Positions 11,758-24,197 are shown, counted from the first letter of the stretch. The stretch: 64,000 bases of DNA from Ascidia mentula (GCA_947561715.1 OX387203.1:9486001-9550000), one strand, 5' to 3'. Notes: generated from the sequence alone by a model not told the origin. Numbers and translations: made by a program.

Positions 11758-12374
11758 GTCGGTTTCAAAAAAACACTTTAGAAACTTAAGTGCCAGAAGA
11801 ACAATTCTGATTAATTAGTATGCCTGGCAGCAAAAAAAAATATAGCAGTATACCCAATACAACATTATCATCAAAATTTTTATCTAAGCTACATTTGCCT
11901 TTCGCTTAATTAGGAAGGGCATTTATAGAATTTGAACGATTGAAAAAATACACAATTTAAATGTGTAGCAGGCGCTAAAACACTAATGATACAGAAAAAG
12001 GATTTATGCAAGGAAACAAAATGGCGACTTGGAGTGATTAAAGGCACACTTGGAGGTCAGAAAATTAGTGGTTACAACTTAATTTTTATTCATATGCAAT
12101 ATTAAAAATACAACAACGTCAGTATGACGTCAATGAATCATTGGAATTTTTGATGAAGGCATTTGAGTTCGTGAAGGTTGCTTTATACATGGAATTGTGT
12201 AGCTGCGTATAGACATAGCGCTTATTACAATTGACTTAATCAGAATTGGATGAACCGAGTTGACGTTTTTGTTGCAATTCATCACTTCCCGGTTCGACTG
12301 AGGATGATTTTACATTAGAGTGTGATTTTACCGGTGCCCGTGCCATTTTACTACTTCGTCATTTCCTTCATGGT

Positions 12375-12778
12375 GTGGAAATGAGAAAGAACAGAACGCT
12401 TTACATGAAAAAGAGATACAACGCGAAGATTACCCATCATCTTCTTGTATTAAAACAGCGTCACTTCCTACTAAGACCGTGTGAGTTCAGGTTATTTAAA
12501 TCTCACACGCTATGTTCAGCTGTTTTGTTTGCCCAGTGTTCTGTGTGGCTTTGGCTCTATTCATCAATGACCGCACTACCGATGTCTTGTGCTGTATCGG
12601 ATGTGCCAACTTATAAACGACAGGTATCTATTGGTGTGCGAAAACGGTAGTGTAACACCACTTTCCTTTTCTAAAGTGAATTTGATGGAATCTTCCACCT
12701 GGATAATGTGGTTAAGGAACAACTGGAGCTGTGCTTCATCAACGATAGCGAAGGTGTCGTCGACATAACGCTTCCAGT
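12375..12778 (-). mobile_element. Penelope-like reverse-transcriptase remnant, unit 2
   Basis: Same YVDD-containing fragment as in unit 1 with a few substitutions (complement of about 12662-12778 and 12598-12640). Broken in the same way, so unit 2 was copied from an already broken unit 1 or the reverse. Confidence 0.6.
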
Positions 12779-14800
12779 AACTCTTTCAGTTTTTCTTGTG
12801 TTTCTTACGTTTTTCTTGTGTTTTTAGTGTTTATGCGCTTGATGCATTATTTTGTGACATAACCCTGAGGAAGTATCGCCGAATGGCAGACGAAACGTCG
12901 GTTTCAAAAAAACACTTTAGAAACTTAAGTGCCAGAAGAACAATTCTGATTAATTAGTATGCCTGGTAGCAAAAAAAATATAGCAGTATACCCAATACAA
13001 CATTATCATCAAAATTTTTATCTAAACTTCATTTGCCTTTCGCTTAATTAGGAAGGGCATATATAGAATTTGAACGATTGAAAAAATACACAATTTAAAT
13101 GTGTAGGAGGCGCTAAAACACTAATGATACAGAAAAAGGATTTATGCAAGGAAACAAAATGGCGACTTGGAGTGATTAAAGGCACACTTGGAGGTCTTTT
13201 CCGAAAAATGTAACCAGTCAAAGCAAATTTTTTACAAATATATTTTAACTTTTGCCCGTAGTTTCTTTACGCATCAACAAACACGATGCTAGAAAATACT
13301 TATAAAACAATAAACGCAAACTAGAATAATTTGGCGGTAAGTTTAGAAGGAAAAGTGTCAAAGTTCAGTTAGCTAAGAACAACAGTTATAGGGTTATAGC
13401 GGGAAACTGTGTGATAACTACGGCGATTCTGAGTCATTTAAACTCATGTTGTTGAGGTTTGTGCCTACCTAGTAACAAAATGTAGCTTGTGCTGGTGTTT
13501 GCATGTTTGGTGACGAAATTTTGAGGGTTAAGGAATCTAATATTGGGTATTTTACCAATGTCAGAAAATTAGTGGTTGCAACTTAATTTTTATTCATATG
13601 CTACATCAGTATGACGTCATTTGAGTTCGTGAAGGTTGCTTTATGCATGAAATTGTGTAGCTGTATATAGACATAGCGCTTATTACAATTGACTTAATCA
13701 GAATTGGATGAACCGAGTTGACGTTTTTGTTGCAATTCATCACTTCCCGGTTCGACTGAGGATGATTTTACATTAGAGTGTGATTTTACCGGTGCCCGTG
13801 CCATTTTACTACTTCGTCATTTCCTTCATGGTGTGGAAATGAGAAAGAACAGAACGCTTTACATGAAAAAGAGATACAAAGCGAAGATTACCCATCATCT
13901 TCTTGTAATAAAACAGCGTCACTTCCTACTAAGACCGTGTGAGTTCAGGTTATTTAAATCTCACACGCTATGTTCAGCTGTTTTGTTTTATGTTGATGTT
14001 TTGTTTCAGAATTATTGCAAAACCATAAAAAATTACTCACCAATGTTACGAAACAAAGAACAACTTTTGCGAAACAATGTCGTAAGATTGTTTTGTCACG
14101 TGTTTTGATGACAGATTTGTGAATTCGTATATTCACTTAATTTGGAATGAATTCACTTCCGTTTACAAAACTTTAGTAATTTCAGAAACAATGTTCGTTT
14201 TAGAGATGTGAATACTTTTAAACTGTAAACATCACTCAACTTTACGTTAAAACATGGCCGACATGCCAATTAAAACAAAGTTACTTTCCAACAAACACCC
14301 TATACAACTTTATCATTAAAATTTCATCTAAACTTCATTTGCTATTCGCTTAATTAGAAAAGGCATTTATAGAATTTGGACGATTGAATTGATGTACAAT
14401 TTAAATATGCAGGCGCTAAAACACTAATGATAAAGAAAAACGATTTATGGAAGACTTTGTGTGATTAAAGGCACACTTGGAGGTCTTTTCCGAAAAATTT
14501 AACCAATAAAAGCAAATTTTTTACAAATATTTTTTATCTTTTTCACGCATCAACAAACACGACGCTAGAAAATACTTACAAAATATTAAACGCAAACTAA
14601 AATATTTTGGCGGTAAGTTTAGAAGGGAAAGTATTTAAAGGTCAAAGCTCAGATTAAGGGTTGTAGCGGAAATATGTGCGATAACTTTGTTGCAACCCAT
14701 CACTTCCCGTTTCGACTGAGGACAATTCTACACCTGGAAATCACCAAATGCAACTAAAGGCTTTACCGATTCCCGTGCCGTTTTACTACTATGTTTATTT

Positions 14801-15558
14801 AGTAAATATTAGTCGATCCTTGCCATATTCGCAATCGCCTACCTATGTACCGGCAAGCATGCAATGGCTTGAGTTGCGCAATATAATACACGTCAACTAA
14901 AAGATCAACTTTATAATTTAATAACCAGCATTCAGCCATAATGAAACTCATCAATCTCTTTTAATTTAGCTATGAGTCGCTTACCTCTGTCATTTTCTTT
15001 GCGATGCGGGAAAAAAGGAGACACTTCCCGTTGGATCACACCTATAAGAGACGAGTAGCCGTTATTTTTACCAACACATTTGACCGCAGTAAGAAGTGAG
15101 GGTTTCTGTTTTAATTGATCAGCTGAGGATTTAAGTCGGTATTAGCGCAATGTTCAAAATTAGTGACAAGTGTGATTTGAAGCAAAAGCACATGGTGTTT
15201 GCAACATTTGACGCATCCATGGTTTCCTCTTTGTTATCAAGGTATCAAATTTTTGCCGGTTTTAAAACATTGTCACTTTTTCACTCATGGCATGCGGAGT
15301 TCAGGTTATTGGAGAACTCACACCAAACGTTAAGTTGTTTTGCGATTCGTGTAGAGGCCGCGCTTTGGTTTGGATTTTTTTCTATTAGGAATTTTTTATC
15401 TCTAATTAACCGTTGTTAGACGAACTTGTACGATTTTCTGTCACTATCACGGTCTGTAATGAAAGAAGTATTACGCTTGTGGAAGATTTTGGCCATAAAA
15501 ATGTTACAGAATTTCATCTTTCCAGCCTAAAAAAAAAAGTCGTAGGTATACCATTATA
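14801..15558. other. Region before the LDLa-GPCR gene
   Basis: 15150-15400 is a weak match to the array units (GAGTTCAGGTTATT core). A pyrimidine tract and AG at 15515-15525 lie 34 bp before the receptor ATG. In a tunicate this could be a spliced-leader acceptor, since no upstream exon is evident. Nothing else is recognisable. Confidence 0.3.
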
Positions 15559-18500
15559 ATGTTGAAGTTATTTGTGATATTTGTGTTGATTGGATGGGCG
15601 GAAGGTGAATGTCCGGCTGAGGACAAAAGTCTGGCTCCTCATCCCAAAACAAGTAAGTGTAGATTAAATTTAACAGTGTTACCTCCTAAATATAATTTTT
15701 GATTACACCTTAATTAAATCATTTGTCCGAAATTAAGCTTGTGTCTCGTTACAGGAGAAAAAAATCAACCGGTTTGTGAAGCTCCATATCTTGATCCTAA
15801 CTGCACTTGTCCCTCCTCCATGTTCGAATGTGCTTGCCACAAGATCGATAAATGTGGGTCCAATCAACCAGGATGTATTTGGTGGGGTTGGGTGAATAAT
15901 AATAACAACAACTGTGGAGATTGGAGCGATGAGTTAAGTGACGTTTGTCCGGTTGATACATTCCAGTGCGATTGTTTTAACACAACGTGTCCTGGAGTTC
16001 GTGGATGTGTGAATAAATTTTTTCAATGCGATGGAGTTGGCAGCTGCGGTGATTGGAGTGATGAGATTAACTGCATATGTCCTGCAGATAAGTTTGAGTG
16101 TTCATGTTACAAAACTAAAAACTGTACGTCACTGAGGAATTGCATCAGTAAATCTCAGCAATGCGATGGCATTGATCACTGCGGAGATGGGAGTGATGAA
16201 GTTAACTGCACATGTCCAGCGGATAAGTTTGAGTGTCCTTGTTACAAAACTAATAACTGTACGTCAAGCGTGGGTTGCATCAGTAAATCTCGGCAATGCG
16301 ATGGAGTGAATCACTGTGGAGATTTGAGTGATGAAGTTAACTGCACATGTCCAGCGGATAAGTTTGAATGTCATTGTTACAAATTTAAAAACTGTACGTA
16401 TGGTGGATGCATCAGTACATCTTGGGTATGCGATGGAGTGAATAGTTTCGGAGATTGGATTGGTGAGGTTAACTGCACATGTCCAGAGGATAAGTTTGAT
16501 TGTGGTTGTGTTGGATCAAAACACTGTATTAAAAATGATTTAAATTGTATTGATCGATCTTTGTTGTGTGATGGAAAACCTGACTGTATTGATGGAAGTG
16601 ATGAGACACATTATACTTGCAACTGTTCAGGTACTTACGCCAGATGTCCATGTAATACAAATAACACACAGTGCTCACTAGACGGTAGATGTATACCTTT
16701 TACATGGATAAACGATACATACGTAGATTGTGTTGATGGAACTGACGAAGTTTGTTCAGTTTCTATCATCACATGCCCATCTTGTCATGTGGTTGCTGTA
16801 ACTTGTCCAAGTGAAAAGGAAGCCAGAAACCTCATGCATACAACAGATCCATTTCCGTGCAATAAAGTTGTTAGTAAAACGTGCGCTACCGATGTTAATA
16901 ATTGTGAAGTGGTTTGTACAATTTCAACATGCAGCAAATCCTGCGAAAACTTATTTTTCTGTGAAAATCAACAACTTATTGCAGGAGAATATTTTTGTGA
17001 TAGACAACCTGATGATGGCTGTAAGGACAAAAGTGACGAAGTCCAACATGGGTTTGGGTTTAAATGTTCTGGATCAAAAAGGAAAGGTGTTTGTGTTTTA
17101 CCTCAAACCAACGTCTACGATTCAGTGGCTCAATGTTCTGACAGTTCTGATATTTGTTTCCTCAATGGACAGTTTAAATGTTTCCAGTGTTTGGACAGAA
17201 AACTGATAGTTTCAAGCAAGCAAGTTTGTGACGGTGTAGTGGATTGCTTTGATATGTCAGACGAGTGTTTGTGTGAAAATCAAACATTGTGTCGAGATAT
17301 ACGAGGAGATTGTCCCCAGAACCAAATGCATTGTAAGGAGAGTTCTACATGTGTGGACCAAGATAAGGTATTGTGTAACAAAAGTGTACAATGTGTCAAC
17401 CAAACTAACACAAAATACTGTTTAACTGGGACGACATCAGTGCAAAGTGAGTGTGTAGCAGATGACAACATTTTTACAGAAAACAATCTAAGCAACGAAT
17501 CGCTTTGCGTTTTATCTATGAAAATGTGGTTTAAACAGTCTGCATTAATATTAGGTATGTCTCTCATTAGTCACATTAGGAGTTTATATCCCATGTGGTG
17601 TGATGGATCAATCAATGATGCTATGAATGTTGTCGGAGAAATCGTTTGTCCAAACAGATTTAAATGTTTCAAAGAAGGAAAAATTAATATAGATAAACAA
17701 CGAACCTGTGATGGAATAATTGATTGCGACGACGAATCAGACGAGTTTCTGGAACTTTGTAGCAATACCCGCTACTACTGCAGAAGTAAAGGAAAGATTT
17801 CTATCGAAAGGAATCATGTTTGTGACGGAATAATGGACTGTGATGACGTATCTGATGAAAGCATATGTCATTGTGAAAATACCAGGTTTTATTGCACCAA
17901 TAAAGAACCTTTGTCTGTTGAAATAAAACTTGTACAGAACGGAATTAATGACTGCTCAGACGGAAGTGACGAATGTGTTAATTTGGCTGGAAATATATTT
18001 GCAGACGTCAACGAAATGATAGCAAACCCAGTTTATCGAGGTATCTTCTGGGTTACAGGCATCTTAGCACTGGGAGGGAATTCGTTTGTATTTGTTACAA
18101 CCACACGTGACTTGATTAAAGTTAATAAAGATCAGAATTTGTTTATCAACACAAGTGTTTTTATTCTTAACCTCTGCGTGTCTGACCTTCTCATGGGAGT
18201 TTATCTACTGGCTGTCATAATACAAGCGACTAGATTTTCTGGATCTTATTGTTTGTTTGATAAAGAATGGAGATCAAGTAGTTTGTGTTCAGGACTTGGA
18301 GCACTTGTAGTTGTATCGTCAGAAGCATCAGCCTTCACTATGACAGCTATGACCACATTTCGCCTGATATCGGCCTTTAAACCTTTCCTCATGCGAAATG
18401 TCAGTGTTATTAAAACTGTGTTTGCCGAGTTATCTTGTTGGATGTTGGCTATTTTGTTGTCAACCGTTCCTTTATTCAACGCAACTTCTGATTACTTTGT

Positions 18501-19182
18501 TACTGATGTTTGGTTCCCAAACAACTTTTATGAAACCGATTTCGTGTCAAGAGAAAACATGTCGTTACTTGCACAAAGAATTTCCACATCAGAGCCAAAG
18601 TCTTGGTACGATGTTAAACGTATAATTGAAAACGCCTTTTCACATATCTCTATCAAGGGAGAGTTTGGATATTATGGTGAAACGACCGTCTGTATGCCAC
18701 GTTTGTTTTCAACAACCAATGAGTTTGCTTGGGAATATTCAACATTCCTCATCACAATCAACTTCTTCATGTTCATTTACATGGTGGTTGCTTATTTTCT
18801 TATTTACAAGCGAAGCAACCGCATGAAAGGATCCAGAAGCACTAATGTCAGCTCTAACATGCAGAAGAGAATCACCAGGTTGATTTTGACCGACTTTTGT
18901 TGCTGGATTCCAATTTGTGTATTAGGATTTTTGAGTGTAGGAGGAGTGAAGATGCCAGGAGACGCTTATTTGTTGAGTGCTTGTCTGTTGCTTCCAATCA
19001 ACAGCGCCCTTAACCCCTTGCTCTACTCCAAAACATTGGAAGAGCAATTGTCAAAGATCAACAAATGGCTCGTTTCCAAAATATCATCATTACGTACATC
19101 AAGGAGTCCTTCTGATTTAAGTGTTAGATACAACCCCCGTGCTGAGCAGGATGGTGATAAAGTGATTGAGATTGTTGAATGA
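15559..19182 (+). CDS. LDLa-repeat, LGR/relaxin-receptor-like 7TM GPCR without leucine-rich repeats
   Basis: Two exons, 15559-15652 and 15755-19182, joined in phase by a 102-bp GT-AG intron; the joined protein is about 1173 aa. Exon 1 encodes a signal peptide (MLKLFVIFVLIGWAEG). Residues about 40-780 hold roughly a dozen LDL-receptor class A-like modules (Cys plus CDG...C.D.SDE acidic calcium-binding motifs). Residues about 790-1110 are a rhodopsin-type 7TM domain: GN in TM1, CVSDLLMG in TM2, the SSEAS stretch in TM3 typical of LGR/RXFP receptors, LILTDFCCWIPI in TM6 and NPLLY in TM7. The usual (D/E)R(Y/W) site reads TFRL. LGR relatives such as snail GRL101 and RXFP1/2 carry leucine-rich repeats between LDLa and 7TM; none is seen here. 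The LDLa modules near 16080-16480 are nearly identical, showing recent internal duplication, and one contains a run of six Asn codons. The ligand is unknown. The ORF is fully open, so this is probably a working plasma-membrane receptor. Confidence 0.9.
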
Positions 19183-19753
19183 ATGAATGGGAATTTCAAG
19201 AGATACACAATTCTTATTTTTTTTCTTGTTTTAATTTTGCATGGGTCACACACTCTCGACCTTTTTTCAGAAGTTTCTTTCCGTGAAGTCTTTCCGTCAT
19301 GTTTTGTGTTTTTGTTGTTTACTTATGTGGGCGGCGAGATAGCGAATGCCGTAAAGGTTGTTTGAATTTTTTCTTCTGTACAACAAGACTTTCCTTGCGT
19401 TAACATAATGTGACAAAGTCCATTGTGACGAGCAAAGGCGCAACAAATTAAGCATTCACAAAATAAGTGCAAAAGTTAAAATTACTGCGTAATCTTTGCC
19501 TTGACGATTGCTTTGATGTGTATCATTGTTTAATTGTCGATTTGTGTTAGGTCATGTCTGACCAGGCAAATGCAAATTTGTCTTCACTCTTAATGTTTGT
19601 GTTCAAGTACACACACCCGACTTTCACGGCCATTTTCTCTCTAACCATCGTTCGCTTTTGTGCAAGTTAGTACTTGCCATTTTACTGTTCATTTAAACAA
19701 GACTGAAGTTTAACGTCGCCTGCCTTGTGTTCTGTAAAACGGCACTTGGTAAG

Positions 19754-19759
19754 AATAAA
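19754..19759 (+). terminator. Poly(A) signal of the LDLa-GPCR gene
   Basis: AATAAA lies about 570 bp after the receptor stop codon and is followed by an A-rich tract. It is the first good candidate downstream, but other AT-rich sites could serve. Confidence 0.4.
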
Positions 19760-20490
19760 ATTGTACATACAAAAAAAAATAATTCGTAGAAGAAAAATAA
19801 GAGAAGAAAGTAAAAAGAAATAAATCAAGGGCTGTATTACTTTGAGGTTCATGGACGAACTCTGTTGCTAACGAATATCACTTGGTAAAATTATAACTCT
19901 GTATGTAGTGCTTATCGTTGCAATGATAATATCGTTATTTTGTTAGTATTGTTGTGTATTTGTCCTGATTCGGTTCTAATACGGAATTATTTCGGCAGCG
20001 CGAGAATTGAGCCTAGTGAGAATCTGAGCGGCGACCCCTTACCATCAAACGTAACCCTAGAGCTTCAACTAAGATCGCTGCCTTCCCAATTCTAAAAAGG
20101 TCCCGAACCCTGCAAAAACGGCTTACCACTAAATACCCCACACTGGTTTCCTTAACTGGTCGTCTTGCTTAGGAGTGTTTACAATATTAAAAGCAGCGAC
20201 AAAAAAGTCGACAATAAACAACGATTAAAACTTCAGTAAAAGTTACTCTTCGCCACCCTTTACAACGAATCTTCAGCGCAAGACTAACTCGATCATTCCC
20301 GGAGCACTTCTTGCACCCGCCAATCAACGAATCCACGAGAGCCACGTGAGCCGTTGGCGAGTTACGTGGTATGGGCGTGTTACGTGGTGTGGTAAACACA
20401 GGAAAAGAATGCGGTGCGGAAATAAATACAACGGGATGTTTAACTTAACGGTGAAGTTTAAATGATGCTAAATCTAATTGATAATTTTTC
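19760..20490. other. Intergenic, no gene seen
   Basis: Low-information AT-rich sequence with one GC-richer patch (19990-20130). Six-frame reading shows no family signature. Confidence 0.3.
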
Positions 20491-20496
20491 TGGTGC

Positions 20497-20613
20497 AGCA
20501 AAACTTGCGGCTCAGGCTTGAAGGTACGGTTAAGAAATATTCACTTGAAGAAGAAGTGCAACGGAGAGGATTGCATTGGTGATAACAGGGATGAACAAAA
20601 GTGTAAACACCCA
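20497..20613 (+). pseudogene. Orphan TSP1 half-exon
   Basis: Reads CSKTCGSGLKVRLRN...CIGDNRDEQKC, then a TAA where relatives continue to a Cys and a donor. It matches the 27096-27226 exon of copy B. It sits next to an inverted piece of the family 3' flank (20630-20745), so it arrived through the same duplications. Confidence 0.6.
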
Positions 20614-22042
20614 TAATAAACAGGATAGTGAATGAATTTACAGTGCTACACTACAAGAAAATGTGAAAGACGATGTTTCGCAATTTCAATACAATATACC
20701 TCAGCTTGGACATCGCCCTAATATCAATGCAACGGATGTTGTAACACAGGGTTCGATTTTTTTTCTGCGTGTCGAACATCTTGAGAAAAATTGTCGTGCG
20801 CGTCGAATAGTAAATACGTCGTATCTGGTAACTAACGCATGGGAACGACCAGGCTTATTTCGATTATAGAATTCTTGTTCTTACATAAGTTTGGAATACA
20901 CGTTAAAATAACGACAAAGCAATTAAAACCTTGCATGTTGTAGGCTGCTATGTCTCTTTAAAGGTGCGATTTCTTTCGATATGTTTTAAACACCACGTAA
21001 CCGTTCAGTTAAAAGCTGTTGTTTGATAGAGACTCGAAATACAATTTTCTCCCAAAAAAATATTTGCGTTTTGAAAGTAAACAACTTATGCTGGCACCAA
21101 CGTCTTCGAACCACTGTTGCCACCAGCATGTACGTCAAAAATTGATAAATGCCTGTCAATAGGAAAATCAATTTATGGAATTTGGTAGATAACAAGAGCG
21201 TTGGTCTGTTCGAGGTACTGTATACCGGTAAGATTCACAAGGAACAGACAACGCCATGTGCACTGATTTGCCTGAAGGATTTCGGTGTGAATGTACATAA
21301 ACTCCTCTGCATATCCATATTGTTTATAGTTTGTGGTGAATCGATAAATCATATTTCAACAAAAAGGTAGATATATTATGTAGCTTGTTGGGAAATGAAA
21401 AACTCCGTTACTTATTGGCATCTTACCATCATTTGACTTTAGTCTTTTAGTGACAGTTGTCAACGAGGGCAAACGCAGTCTTGTGAACTGAAACTTGTAA
21501 CTAAGTTAAATTTTAGTTCTTTCAAGAAATCACACATTTTTCTCAAAAAAGAAACGTGGTCGAAAGTATGACTCACCATCTGCATATGTTTACTGGCGAT
21601 TGTTCAAGGCGGGTCGGCATGGTACGTTTTTTGCCTCTTTGAATTCAAAAAAAATAATAAACCAATTTTCTCGGCAAATGGTTTTCAGATTTTCGGTTGG
21701 AATGTTTTAAATAGCCAATATGCAAAACCAAGCATTCATGCTGGTAGCCAGTTAGAACCATTTTTGGAGAAAATTTTTAATTACGCTAGAATTTAGATGT
21801 TTTTAGTGGTAATTTGTGAAATCAAACTAATGCATTTGTTTGTATGTGTAAAGCTGTCAGACGTGGAAGAAGTTAATGTGATGATTATAAAAATGCATAT
21901 ATTCTGTGTCGACAGAATTTGTGTTGCTGGTAATTATTTTGTAAAAATTTAAGCTAAATGATGACACTGTTTGAAATAACACGTTCGGTCGTGAACATTC
22001 CTGCTTGAGAAATATATGCATTTGACTGACGTACTTTTGCAG

Positions 22043-22215
22043 GTGGCGTCGACGAAGACGCAGATGTAGCACAGCGCCTTGTCAATGGACCTGGGGAGGC
22101 TGCTCACGGACTTGTGGAGGTGGAATCCAATCTCCACGAGTAACAAGAGGAAAAGGACAGTGCGGTTCCTGCAACTTGCCGAGCCCGAGATCATGCAACA
22201 ACCAATGTTGTCCAG
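22043..22215 (+). pseudogene. Isolated intact TSP1 exon with a polybasic start
   Basis: AG at 22041-22042 and GT at 22216-22217 bound an open exon in the family phase. It encodes W-RRRRR-C followed by a full TSP1 module (TAPCQWTWGGC...CNNQCCPG). No signal-peptide exon is recognisable upstream; the upstream kilobase is instead the inverse of the sequence upstream of copy A's first TSP1 exon (6861-7620). The exon could be used by copy B as an extra or alternative exon, since copy B starts 2 kb downstream on the same strand. Otherwise it is an orphan. Confidence 0.6.
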
Positions 22216-22856
22216 GTAACAAAAAGACCCGGCTTCTCCTTATTTGCTGTTGAGTAGAAAATGAGATTAAGTTTGTTTGAAGTTAATGAAACTAATCAAC
22301 GTGATTACCAAATCATTTTAGAGTGTTGGCACTTTCGTCAATAAATCATAGCGATACAGATATTACCTGCAGACCGTTGTGCGAACTGCTTCGAACTATC
22401 AATTCACATCAGTGCAGTTGGTGACTGTCAACGGACTTGTCAGCTGATAGAAAGGATCTTACTCTGCGGTTACTTTGCACTGGGTGTCGTTGCTTTAGGT
22501 CTCAAACTAGATACGAGCGATTAGAGACGAACTGCCATGAAACATCGCCAAGCAACTGCTTGGGATCCAATGCTGTTGTCGGCTTGGTATCACGAACATC
22601 ATTGGCTCATTGATTGTAAGCACATTAGACAGATTGCTACGTGTTGTTAGGTGCCAACAACTTTTTGCTTTCTTAATTTTTGACCATGGCAGGGGGGCGC
22701 TTGGGATTAGGCAGCCAACTGATCAAGTTCTTGAATTTCTATGTACAAATTCTGTTGCATTAAAAACTGGTCAAGTTAGAACAAGAAAGATCGATAAAAA
22801 TACTATTCAACAAACGGCTAAACATATTACGTAATAAAAGCTGTAATGACCTCTAA

Positions 22857-23894
22857 CCCTTTAGAGCCCCAGGGGTCACCGGTGACCCCATGACCTTAAA
22901 GACCCATACAAGAAAGGTTTCTGCTTTTTTAATTTTTTTTACCTTTAAAGCCCAAAGTCCCCCTTTGCCCTGATCTACAGAACATTTTAAAGGCCGGTAG
23001 ATGTCGCTATAGGGATTTTTTTGATTGACACAGCAAGCACACCGGAAGAAAACACAAAAGTGCTTTAAAAGCTACATCCAAATATGTAAAAAATACCATT
23101 CAATTGGTGAACAATTTGCAAATAAAGTCGGTGGTCCTTTAGCTGAGGCATTGTATAGTATCTATAAAAAAGGTATTCGTAGCACGTATTTTGAAGAAAT
23201 GGCACACCTTGTAATTTCATGGGGTCGTGTAAGGGCCATAGGGCATTGGTGACAAGTACGATTAATTTTTTTGAATCATGTTTTTAAGCTTTTCAATGAA
23301 TATTATTACATAAAAGCATCACATGATACTAGAAACAATACGTACATCATCTATTGTCTCGATATCGGGTCAGGTGTTTATTTTATGCACGGTAATATAA
23401 CTATTTTTGAAGGTTTTTTCAAATTTTATCGGTATAAATAATCATTGACCAACAAAAGTTGTCAAATATCGCTGATACAACTTGGGCAGCATCAACACGG
23501 ACCTAAATAAGGCGTTGTTTAGCTTAAAATATTGAAAAAAAATTTTCCGCCCAGATGAACCTACGAAATACGAAAATCAGACATAGTGGGGGTCTAAAAA
23601 TCAGTTGTTTGACCAAACATAGTAAAATATTACCTCGGTTTCATTTAGGTTGTTACTTGTATCACTAAAGAAATGCATAGCTTCACTAGTTTCAACAAAA
23701 TTAGAAAGTTAAATTTTTTTATTGTTAATTCGCCAGAGCCCAATGGGTCACAGTTGTCCCCACCAGAAAATGGAGGTTAACGGTCAAACATCTCAATTTT
23801 TTTTCATGAAATGTGTTATTGGACCCATCAACGCAACAAAACGCTAAACATTAATTTTTTTCTGTTGCTCAGTATACCCTTGGGCTCTAAAGGG
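22857..23894. mobile_element. Non-autonomous piggyBac-like element, about 1.04 kb
   Basis: Ends are inverted repeats beginning CCCTTTAGAGCCC (18 bp with one mismatch), flanked on both sides by the 4-bp direct repeat CTAA. CCCTTT ends with a 4-bp TTAA-like target fit the piggyBac superfamily, although TTAA is the usual target. An 18-bp perfect palindrome GGGGTCACCGGTGACCCC lies at 22872-22889, and similar GGGTCAC pieces occur near the right end. A 75-codon ORF (23025-23252) is not recognised as a transposase. Confidence 0.6.
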
Positions 23895-24197
23895 CTAAAA
23901 TAGAATTGTAAAAAAATAAATTATACCAGAAATCTTGCGTAAAATTGTTCAGCGTCCGGAATCCGGAATTTCCACTTTGCCAGAGCAATTTTACGAGCAG
24001 TTGTTTACAGAGATGCGTCATATGCTTGGCTACATTTAAATTTCACTTCCTTGTTCTTGCATCTCGCTTCCTAATATTTGACTCATCCTTAAAACTCTTA
24101 AAATTAGCGGGTGCACGCTTGTGGTTTGTACATTTATTTGAGACCAAATAGTGTTGAAACGTTTATTTTACAAAAACTGTAGAAATTTGTAGCAGTT

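Larger units (their letters stand above)
10655..14800. repeat. Tandem array of four Penelope-derived units
   Basis: Unit starts (GCTAGAAAATAC...) lie near 10656, 13283 and 14565. A second unit, fused without its leading 275 bp, starts at 12056. Units 1 and 2 are about 97% identical over 1.1 kb. In unit 3 about 280 bp (13988-14270) is replaced by unrelated sequence, and unit 4 is a truncated end (14550-14800). On the complement, units 1 and 2 contain reverse-transcriptase remnants. A diverged fifth piece may lie at 15150-15400. The short plus-strand ORFs in this array are antisense to the RT remnants and are not called genes. Confidence 0.75.

Noticed and set aside
11237-12650. Three repeated ORFs of about 91 codons (MEMRKNRTLYMKKRY...) in the tandem array
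   Set aside because: They are antisense to reverse-transcriptase remnants in the same units; their similarity follows from the recent unit duplication and unit 3 diverges without regard to the frame.
23025-23252. 75-codon ORF in the piggyBac-like element as a transposase
   Set aside because: Too short and without DDD-type motifs; the element appears non-autonomous.
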